Source of the DNA: Alternaria dauci
Lineage: Eukaryota > Ascomycota > Dothideomycetes > Pleosporales > Pleosporaceae
Assembly (NCBI RefSeq): GCF_042100115.1
Contig: NC_091276.1
Location: 806,001-870,000, forward strand
Direction of reading: 5' to 3'
DNA: 64,000 nt
In this document: positions 55,738-64,000 of the stretch, in pieces
How the letters are laid out: each line of letters starts with the position of its first letter
How positions within the stretch are numbered: position 1 is the stretch's first letter
Notes under the pieces: model-generated
What the model was told of the DNA's origin: nothing
Seen by the model: the letters and a program-made list of their open reading frames with translations, nothing else
The model's database searches: none
Made by a program: the position numbers and the translations under genes

Positions 55738-56417
55738 GATTGCGATTTTTCTTGTCGCCTTGTCGGGGCCGTCCGCGTTATGCAGACTGAGAAAATGAAG
55801 ATGATGATGATGTAATAGAACGGGAACACAAACATTCGTAATGACGTTCCCGCCGTTTGAGCGTGGCCAAAGACATATCTACTTGGGTGCTTTTACATGT
55901 TGACGCTTCCGGAGTGAGTGCATCTCCGACCCTCCTTTTTTTCACTCCGCCGACTCCGCCAACTGTAACGCACTAGAAGCAAACCCCGGTCTCCGTGACA
56001 CCTCAAGGCCTGCATCAAAGCCACAGCAGTGGAAACAGGGTGAGATCTGTCTTCTGCTAGGTAAAAGGCCCACAGCTATAGCAGCAAGTTGCTGTGCTTT
56101 CGTTGATCTGTAGTACTCTAGTCGATCCTCGGACGAATCAACACGGATGATCGATATGAGCTCTCGAAGCATTTGGCTCGTATATTTTCGGCCTGATGTA
56201 GGTGTCAAGGCAATCTGGTTTCTATTATTCAAACGAGAAGAAGATAAGCGCTGCAGTATTCATTTAGTAGGGCTCCTAGAGTCGCGCGGACCCGAAAGCC
56301 TCGTCTTAATAATATGCTATTACACATAGTGCCGATCAGCGTATCAGTTTCATCATCAAGCCAACGAGATCATCTTAGCTGCTCTGTATGCTCTGATATC
56401 CAGGTTCCTACTTATCA
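55738..56417. other. Intergenic region
   Basis: 0.68 kb. A 96-codon minus frame (55942-56232) contains a protein-like stretch (SQMLRELISIIRVDSSEDRL) without known motif; it may be a remnant and is not called as a gene. Confidence 0.4.
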
Positions 56418-57611
56418 TCACAGCTTACTCTGGCTTCCCTGCCCCAAGGTGACAACCAACTTGCCAAACTGACTCGCACTCTTCATATCCTCAAACAGCG
56501 TGTCAATCTTGTCAATATCTAGACCCTGCACACTTCGGCTTACAACAGGTTTCAATTTCTTCTCCCTCACAAACTGCACCATATCGGCGAATTCCTTCCG
56601 CGAGCCCATTGTAGAGCCGCGGACTTCAATGTTCTGCAGCACGGCGGACATGAGGAAATCCATCTTAGGAGATATGGTCATGCCGTAGACGGAAATGACG
56701 CCACCAGCCTGTTACCACGTTAGGCGATCTTGTAAGAAAACACGAGCGGGGCGTGAAACGAACCTTGAGTATTTTACTGCCCACTTTTACCACATCGCCT
56801 CCCGCGCCATCGATGATAGCATCGAGATATTGTCGGTCCTTTGGCAACAAGGCCTGGAGTTTCTTGTCCCAGCCCTTCTCCTTGTAGATTACACCACCCT
56901 TGGCACCCAGCTTGACCGCCTTGTCAATCTTCTCTTGGTTTCCGCTGGTCACGTACACATTGCAGCCCTGTGCCACGGCAAATAGCAGAACCATGAGCGC
57001 GACACCACCTCCAATGCCTGTGACGAGGATGTTTCGCCCTGCAACTGCGTTTCCGCTCTTGACTCGGAATGCGCGCCAGGCTGTGAGGCCAGTCAGAGGA
57101 AGCGCAGCAGCCTCCTGGTCGTTGAGGTGCTCGGGACATTCCTCCAACTCGCTTGCGTCCAGCACACATACGTCTTGTAGTGTACCCACGGGGTTATTCT
57201 TGGTGCCACCCATTATCCCATATCCCTTTGGAGTTTCTGGGCCATCGGGGCTGTCCTTCCAGCCCTGGCCGGGATTCAGGAGCACCCGCTTGTGAAGCCA
57301 TGATTTCGCGGACGATGACGCGCCGGTCGAGCTGACGATGCCGACACCGTCTGCGAGGAGAGGGACGCCAAAGGCTGTGCCGGGGTAGAGGTGCTGGCGG
57401 ATGAATAGATCGCGATGGTTCAGCGCGGCGCCTGTGATGGTGACGACGGCCTGGGTGATGATCGTTAGCTTGTGCGCAATCGACGACATGTGTCAAGCCC
57501 ACCTACATCGTTGTCTTTTGGCTTGGGCTCGGGGACCGTTATCTTCTCGAGAGGATAATAGACCTGTCCTGGCTTGCCCTCGATCTGTTTAATCACAATA
57601 GCTGAAGGCAT
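56418..57611 (-). CDS. Zinc-type alcohol dehydrogenase-like (MDR) oxidoreductase
   Basis: Medium-chain dehydrogenase/reductase of 360 residues, NAD(P)H-dependent, from three exons: 57611-57507, 57450-56764, 56708-56418. The N-terminus reads MPSAIVIKQIEGKPGQVYYP, then the GroES-like domain with TGAALNHRDLFIRQHLYPG and PLLADGVGIV. The Rossmann motif is NILVTGIGGGVALMVLLFAV (GxGGxV). DAIIDGAGG follows, then the exon junction gives KAGGVISVYGMTISPKMDF. The catalytic-zinc Cys is absent; LADGVG replaces it, so this is a zinc-independent quinone-oxidoreductase-like enzyme similar to yeast YogA-type proteins. Substrate unknown. Confidence 0.9.
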
Positions 57612-57993
57612 GGCTGCGGAGCTGGATTGAGTGTAGTCTAAGTAACACGCGTGAGGTATTACGGCGGCGCGAGCGGGCTAAATGGGCTTCCTGGTAAAAT
57701 ATGTGCAGCCTCTATGGGAGGAGGGATCAGCCGGTTGACTATTCATGATTGTCGTGCTCGGTTGCATGACGAAAGACTGCTTGGACCGAGGTTGCGCTCG
57801 GAGCAGTGGGCGTGCTTATCAAACGATGCGGGGAACGCCCACGACGGACATGACTCGGTCTTCATACATTACTTGCTAGTTCTATGTTGGTACTCATTCG
57901 AGCTGCAGTATAATGTATTATCGTTGTTTTGAGCATACTTGGTAGTAGTCGCAGTCCCGTCTGTTGACAATCACTCAGGCCACACGTCTCCGT
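57612..57993. other. Intergenic region
   Basis: 0.38 kb between two minus-strand genes; nothing further seen. Confidence 0.5.
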
Positions 57994-59632
57994 TCACGAG
58001 CGCCACCTGAATGAGGGATGTCTCCAATCGAGATCCTCAATCTCGGCCTCTGACTTGCCAGCCAATTCCTCATCAACATTAACGCTTTCACGCTTCTTGT
58101 TGCTTCTCTTCATCCAGAACAAGAGAAGAATGCTCAATATCAAAATCGTACTGCTGGTCGCCAGATTGAGCCCGTTACCGATAGGGTAGTTGGGAGCATC
58201 TGTGGGTAAGAAGCTCCAGGTCGAAATCAATCCGCCTACATTGCCAAACATGACAACGGTACCTAAATTTATGGTCAGACCTTACACTGCTTGCAATTCG
58301 CGACTTGTAGTACTTACCGATAGCGGATGCTCGCGCGGTATCGGATACAACGTTGCCCGAAGCTTGCGCGTTGCAGAGAGCGCCAAACGAGAATGCCCCC
58401 GACGCAATCAAAAAGGTAGCTCCGTATCGAACCATTGCCTCGGTACTGGCTAAGAACATGATATATCCGATCATCATGAGGGGAGCTCCTAGGATCAAGA
58501 AGATTGTGCGCCTGTCGTATCTCCAACTGAGAAAGGGCAGTAGGAGCGTGAAGAAGGCGCCCACAATGTATGGCGGGACGGTATGGAGCTGCTGCGAGAC
58601 GACGGAATCACGGGGATAGATCGTCCTGACGATTGTAGGCGCGAAGAAAGCGAGACCCTGTACCGTGACGTTGTCGAGTAGGAAAATGAACGAGGTTGTT
58701 AGCACTACAGGGTTGAAGATACCGCGAAGTGTCTTCTTCTTGTCCAGCTTGTCTAGCACCTCGTTCTGGCCGACACGCTCAGACTTGACACGAGCAACAG
58801 CCAAATCTTTCTCCGCTTGAGTCAACCAGCGGGCAGTCTCCGGACGATCCGTAAGCGTGAAGAAGGAGATCAGTGCCAGACAGCAGGTAACTATGCCTTC
58901 AATTGCAAAGATCATTCTCCATCGCGTGAGGGAGCCGAAGGAATCGAGTGTGAGAATCGCCGATGCCAACAAACCTCCAAAAGCACCGGCCAGGGGGGCC
59001 ATGACAATGTATAGCGACAGTCTGAACGCGAGCTCAGAGCGCCTGTACCACCGAGACATGTAGTACGCGATACCTGGGAGCATACCAGCCTCGAAGACGC
59101 CCAGAACGAAGCGAACTCCACAAATTGCACTAATGTTATGGACAAAAGCCGTGCCAATGGACGCGATACCAAAGCATAGTGAGATGATGGGAATGAACCA
59201 TCCCGGGCCCATCCATTTACAGCAGATGTTGGAAGGGATCTCGAAAATAATGTAGCTGATGTAAAAGACGGAGAGAACGGTGTTGTAGTCGTAGCCAGTG
59301 AGACCAAGATCCTTCTCGAGACCGGCTAGCCGAGCATTTCCGATGTTGGCACGATCGATGAAGCAAAACAGGTAGAGGAGGGCCACAGTCGGGACGATGT
59401 ACAGGTCAATCTTCAGCCTCAGACGCGCCTCGGCCTTCTTATCGAACTCGATCAAGGCATGTCCGTAGCTGTGCAGTTGTTAGATGAGAGACGCGTAGTG
59501 GTAGAGGCGGACTTACATATCCGTGGCAGCGTGACCGTGTCCTGCAATCTGGTGCGCGTCCTCATTCTTGAGGTCCTCATGTTGGCTGGGCGTGTACTTC
59601 TCGGCGGAGTAATCCGTGTGGACTGGAGCCAT
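57994..59632 (-). CDS. MFS transporter, anion:cation symporter (Dal5/allantoate permease) family
   Basis: Plasma-membrane transporter of 511 residues with about twelve spans, importing small organic anions such as allantoate, nicotinate or pantothenate in relatives. Exons: 59632-59517, 59468-58318, 58262-57994. After a polar N-terminus comes the family signature LLYLFCFIDRANIGNARLAG in TM1, then YISYIIFEIPSNICCKWMGP, GVFEAGMLPGIAYYMSRWY and the central loop with LTDRPETARWLTQAEKDLA, which is diagnostic for this group. The final exon supplies the last span (STILILSILLLFWMKRSNKK) and an acidic tail. Reading on through the intron would truncate the protein before that span. Substrate unknown. 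Confidence 0.93.
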
Positions 59633-61139
59633 AGCGGAGTGACAATGGGAACCGAAAACACAGGCGACTTTCGCAGCAGTGCAGGTGGCAAGTCGTTACG
59701 ACACACTCTGGCTTTATACCTCTCCGCACTGTTCGACGGTTTTCCCTCCACACCGGACCGCACCTGGACCTGGCCAGTGTCCCTGCCACCGCGTACTCTG
59801 GTGGAGCGTGTGTGCGCTAGGTGTGATAGCTGTCGCGACTAGCCCTCAAAACGGACAAGCGCCAGATGCACGGTTCGCGCAAGAATCCACTTGACGCGGA
59901 GGCGGACCTACCCCAGACTCACCACGATCGGCGACCCCATCTGCCTGGACGCGAACAGCCGCACTCATGACTCCATATGCCGTCGGTTGTCAGATTCGGT
60001 ATTTGGCTGTGTTTAGCTGAAGACTTGGTACAGAGCTGAAACCAGTGGCATCCCCAGGCGAAGACTTTATCCTACCCCGCGACGCCACCACGCTTGGTAT
60101 TCGGAGGGATCGGAAACCTCGACATGTCAAGCTGTTGATAGGCGCATCTTCCACTTCCTGTTTGAGATCGATACCGAGGCACGGGGTGTTTCTTGTTTGC
60201 CCACATGTCAGTCAAGCCTGCATGCAACAAACGGACTCTTCGTCCAGTCTTGAAATGCTTATGGAAAAGCTTTCACCCGTTATATTAGCATGTTTGGCGC
60301 TAGTGGGGTTCTTGATAAGGATCGATGCTTGCTACTCGTAGACGGTGAAGAGAAACGGTAGTCTTCCCTCCTCTTTACAAAGACTCGTGAAGCCTCAAAA
60401 ACGGATGTTTAGTTATCTTCTGAACGGCATGAGGGGGTTCCATAATTTGTGGGGTTTGGTTTGTACCCGGCTTGTCTATAAATGTCTCCTGCGTTATTGA
60501 TACTGACAGTTAACGGCCATACTGCTGCATTAAGGTGGATGACGCGTATCATGGATCATGTGTTCTTACACTTAACCCGCTACGGCATCAAATTTGGCGC
60601 CGCTGCCAGCGCATTGAGGTATAATAACACCTCTCGGTCACAACTCCCCAGATATTTCTACAGTCTCCATTCCAGCTACCTGATTCCCTTGGAATCAACC
60701 TCTTCTAGTCCGTCGATCCAGAGTTAAACATATCGCAGCTTCCAACGACGCAGAAGTAGCTCACGAGAGCTTTCTACACCGTTTAGAGTTGATCTAGGAA
60801 CACAATGAAATAGTAATTATTCCAAGAGCTCTGGAAGAGCTAGCATGATGCTTTGCAATCAGTCGTTGGTCTATTCCCAAGATATCAACGAAACAACTCT
60901 CGCCTAGCTCAACTTCTTTCCATCAACATGTTCACCAGTCTCTCGTACGTCCTGAGCAGAGATGACAACATCCAACGTAATAGATATTAGCCCATGCGCA
61001 TGTAAAAAAAAGCAAGTACGAAGTCTTTTGTTTTTCGAACAATCCACATACAGTTAGTAATCATTCTCAAAGTACCATCTTAATCCGCCTACGCAAAAGT
61101 CGCTGAAACGTTATTTGCATGATGCCACCTCTCCTTTTT
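59633..61139. other. Long intergenic region
   Basis: 1.5 kb between the MFS gene promoter and the 3' end of the SDR gene. Short frames (for example 60045-60341, 60482-60727) lack any support. I see no repeat or RNA gene. Confidence 0.5.
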
Positions 61140-62110
61140 TCACAAGTTGTCGACGACACTGTCTACTCTCCTTCCAGTAGGCAATAAGTCCTTCTTCTCT
61201 TCACAATTACCGACTTCCAGCATCTGTTGCGTAAGAGCATGATACCCCGCCTTCCCGTTTTCCATTTCCACGAATTTGCCTGATGCGCTGTATATCAGCT
61301 CTCCGTGACGCCCTTTATCTGCCATCAACAAGGCCACAGAGCGAGCGACGACATCTGCCGACTGTAGGTTGGCTTCGCCTATTGCAGCGATGATAGCACG
61401 AGGCACAATAGCTGTGTCAGTCCAGGATGGGGCGACGGCGTTGATACGGATTGGGAGGTTGGGGTAAAGCTGGGGTTGCAGAGCACGTAGAAGCCCGACA
61501 ACGCCGTGCTTGGTCGAACCTTGGTATTTGATTAGCTCGCAGACCTAATGGTACTTGGCGAGACGTACTGTAATCCTCAGCTGGTAATCGCTGGAAGGCC
61601 GATGCCGAAGCTGTCATGACGATACTGCCACCATTTGGATTCTTCTTTATGTAATGCACGGCCAGCTTGACTGTGTATATCACGCCGATCAAGTTGACGT
61701 TGATTGTGTTTAGCCTTGGTGGAAGCAAGTCGCCATGTTCATCGACGTTGTCGTCCAGCAAGCTCATTGATTTTCCGATTCCCGCATTCGCAAAGACTTG
61801 GTCGATCTTCCCATACTTTTGCTCTGTCGCCTTGAAGACGTCGAGTTGCTCCTTCCAGGAGGTGACATCAGCCTTCAAGAAAGGGACGGATGATGCTTCA
61901 GGCTCAGGTAGCGGGTTGACGTCGCAGGCAAAAACAGAGCCTCCGTGCTTGACAATCTTTCGAAGTGTTGCAAGTCCGATTCCCGAAGATGCCCCTGTTG
62001 CACATGAGTGGGTTGTGAGGGACATCTGAATATGGTGTTCTACCTGTAATAACAACCACCTGACCTCTCAAGTCATCAAGTTGGCTATCTGAGATGGTGA
62101 AGCTCGTCAT
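61140..62110 (-). CDS. Short-chain dehydrogenase/reductase
   Basis: Classical SDR of 290 residues, NAD(P)-dependent, from three exons: 62110-62044, 61994-61569, 61519-61140. The cofactor site TGASSGIGLATL is built across the first intron (TG|ASSGIG). Others: KADVTSWKEQLDVF, FANAGIGKSM (NAG motif), INVNLIGVIYTVKLAV, then the catalytic Ser in GSIVMTASASAF and the Tyr/Lys pair in DYSSTKHGVVGL, which is formed only after removing the 49-bp second intron. RINAVAPSWTDTAIVPRAI follows. All four catalytic positions are intact. The fold resembles 15-hydroxyprostaglandin-dehydrogenase-type fungal SDRs; substrate unknown. Confidence 0.93.
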
Positions 62111-62840
62111 TGCGATGGCTGGGGTAGTGGATTCAGAAATCAATGTTGGTACAGTTGCATGAAAGCTGCCAGGACCGGTAGCAGGTGGAGAAATTGAAGG
62201 TAGACAAAGAAAAATTGTCTTGTGAGGGCTGAATTAGGCTGACAGGGAAGAGGGGAAGCAAATAGTGAATCCTGAACCGTTGAGCGGATGATGGCTGCTG
62301 CGAAAGTCTTATAGCATGGTGGAAACGGAGAGTGGACGACTATGCCGCACTACCAGCGCGGGACGTAAGGATTGCCCCGCATTAACGTACGACTTCGCCA
62401 GACCACTCAGTTGCTCGGGTAATTGTATCACTACGGACAAGATGCATGGAGACAGAACTCAAGACTATGTACCTGGCGTTGCAGGGATCCGTATTGGGCT
62501 AACATGCTTACGCCTATTTGCGTCAGGTTGCAAGCTTCAAACTGTGTCCAGGAGGGCGGACTTTCTGCTATGCTTACCTAGCAGAGGAGCAACGCGTACT
62601 CAGTAACGACGTACGGCTGAACAAGGAAGACGAGGCTGCTCCCGCTCGACTTGACAGTCGGGACAGATTCTGTTCCAACGCAGCACCAAAAGCAGTGTGC
62701 TCAACTCGACGGTCCATAATCGGTGCCCTTTCGCTCCTCTGTATTCTTGCTCCGTAGTCGACGGTCGGATATCAAGCCGCCGCTATCTGTACAAGTATCG
62801 CGTGCGCTGGCTGCCGCTGCAGTGGGGTATAAGTTCAGCT
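62111..62840. other. Intergenic region
   Basis: 0.73 kb between the SDR promoter and the LSm4 3' end; nothing supported on either strand. Confidence 0.5.
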
Positions 62841-63337
62841 TCAAGCACCTCCGCCGCCGCCACCTCCTCTTCCACGACCGCGTCCTCGGCCCCTCGTGCC
62901 TCTGCCCCCGCCACGGTCGCCCCGGTGGTCTCCACGTCCATGCATGCCACCTCCTCGGCCGCCGCGGTTCGCTTGGTCCTTTGCTTGCTGTTCCTTTACG
63001 ACGTCGACGATCTCGTCCGGCACTCGAAGATACTTTATCTGGAGATTGTCAGCAGAGCATACCAGAGAAGAGGGCCGGAGACTGACTGTACTGCCGCGAA
63101 CATAGATCTCTGGTAATCTCATAAACTTGTCACCGTCGGCACTCGTCTGCACAACCTCTTTCAACGTGAGGTTCATCCATGTGTCGCAGTTGACAAGCAG
63201 CCCGTTCAGAGTCTCGCCGCTCTTCAGCTCCACCAGCATGGGATGACCCGTTGCGGCCGTCAAAAGGCCCAATGGAAGCTAAGTCGAGAGTCAACTATGA
63301 GGTGCGAGTTTGCTGGTTGGGCCAGGTGACGTACCAT
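62841..63337 (-). CDS. LSM4: U6 snRNA-associated Sm-like protein LSm4
   Basis: Subunit of the LSm1-7 (mRNA decay) and LSm2-8 (U6 snRNP) rings, 130 residues. Three exons: 63337-63335 (the start codon alone), 63278-63087 and 63038-62841. The first junction, ATG|GTACGT, joins to CTTCCATTG to give [20 protein letters not shown], the canonical LSm4 N-terminus. Sm1 is [20 protein letters not shown] and Sm2 is [19 protein letters not shown], formed after removing the 48-bp second intron (GTCAGT donor). The C-terminus is an RGG tail ([20 protein letters not shown]) typical of LSm4, which supports P-body assembly in other organisms. Confidence 0.95.
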
Positions 63338-63889
63338 ATTGTCGCGCTACGAGTTTTCGCGATTGTGCCTGGCGCGTAGCCCAAGTAGTCTGGTGCAACG
63401 GAGGTGTCGCGACACGGTCGAAGATATTCCTGGTAGTGTAGTGAGTGCAGACAAGGGCGGGATACGTAGTTGGCTTAGTGAACATGATCTCCCTCGTTGC
63501 ATCGCAGGCCGCGAAAGCTTGGACCACATCATCTTGGCGGCACAGCCCTACGACTCCCCTCTCCACTTTGGCAGCACCTCTCAGCTCTGTCTATCCAGAT
63601 GCCCTCATGTTACATGGCGCTGATAGAGCTGATAGTAAACCACCGGGTATTCCATCCCCGAGCCACCCAAGTACCCGGGCTGCGACATCACACTCACGTG
63701 AATGTTGTCATGACCAGACGGCCTGACGTGGTTCTGGCAACCATGGCAGTCTGCCACAATCACAACTACAACCACATACTGTACAGTGCACAATACACAC
63801 TTTCGCATCTTCACTCCAGCTTGCCGAATCCCCGTGTTTCATCACGCTGCATCATGCATAGCGCTGCCAGCTGAATTGCGAGCGGACGT
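63338..63889. other. Intergenic region
   Basis: 0.55 kb upstream of LSm4; several short frames, none supported. Confidence 0.5.
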
Positions 63890-64000
63890 CTAAGCCACGC
63901 TCACGCTGACGGCAGCCACTAGCAGCTCCGCGCCCTCGTCCTCCAAAACGCCCTTCGACTGGTGCCTGATCCTCGTGCCTTTGGGAACATCTGTCCCATA
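63890..64000 (-). CDS. 3' end of an unidentified gene running off the window
   Basis: From the right edge the minus strand is open for 36 codons to a TAG at 63890-63892, reading YGTDVPKGTRIRHQ, KGVLEDEGAELLVAAVSVSV and A. The balance of charged and hydrophobic residues and the C/G-ending codons resemble a true C-terminus. The family cannot be recognised from this fragment. Confidence 0.45.
   Translation of the reverse strand, partial: YGTDVPKGTRIRHQSKGVLEDEGAELLVAAVSVSVA

Noticed and set aside
30939..60230. Shared 13-mer GCATGCAACAAAC in two intergenic regions (near 30939 and 60220)
   Set aside because: Many 13-base matches are expected by chance in 64 kb, and the flanks do not match.

Overview
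The window is nuclear DNA of a filamentous ascomycete, most likely a dothideomycete of the Pleosporales type. The kingdom is secure. Genes are interrupted by introns of about 48-75 bp with GTRNGT donors, CTAAC/CTAAA branch points and YAG acceptors. The gene set is fungal: ERG5/CYP61, a HET-C2-type glycolipid transfer protein, a fungal rhodopsin-like receptor, PMS1, a CTK2-type cyclin and EF-2. A transposon relic carries C-to-T nonsense changes of the kind left by repeat-induced point mutation (RIP). The order-level placement is an inference. Exon models were built by hand from reading frame, splice signals and family conservation.

Layout. 0.9-7.4 kb holds an aldo-keto reductase, a GNAT acetyltransferase, a rhodopsin-like membrane protein and an APC-type permease. 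8.3-10.7 kb holds two neighbouring unrecognised, disordered, probably nuclear proteins that share acidic SUMO-interaction-like motifs. 11.0-13.6 kb has three single-pass membrane proteins on the minus strand. 14.8-22.0 kb is the accessory-looking part: an NmrA-like gene with a stop at codon 3, a pirin, 2.2 kb of sparse DNA with a RIP-like relic, and an amidohydrolase. 22.7-30.3 kb is a compact metabolic block: IDH1, an IMP2-like mitochondrial protease, a tartrate/malate-type dehydrogenase, a glycolipid transfer protein, a methyltransferase-like protein and a second pirin. 31.3-34.1 kb carries five very small minus-strand genes, four with one membrane span. 34.8-40.3 kb has PMS1 and a divergent F-box-like gene, with a 215-bp MITE-like element in their shared promoter. 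41-53 kb is housekeeping: ERG5, a CTK2-type cyclin that probably continues into an RGG tail, EF-2, and an RBM26/Rmn1-like RNA-binding protein. 53-63 kb holds a tandem pair of GFA-domain genes, an MDR oxidoreductase, an MFS transporter, an SDR and LSm4. The 3' end of another minus-strand gene appears to run off the right edge.

No biosynthetic cluster or operon-like pathway is visible. RNA metabolism recurs (CTK2-like, EF-2, RBM26-like, LSm4), but the genes are not adjacent. The observations most worth following are the unusually small 5' exons (LSm4 with an ATG-only exon, the amidohydrolase with 5 nt, EF-2 with 8 and 16 nt), the MITE in the PMS1 promoter, the run of small membrane proteins including a 36-residue one, the SIM-motif gene pair, and the cyclin-RGG gene model. 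No tRNA, rRNA, CRISPR array or virus-derived gene was recognised.
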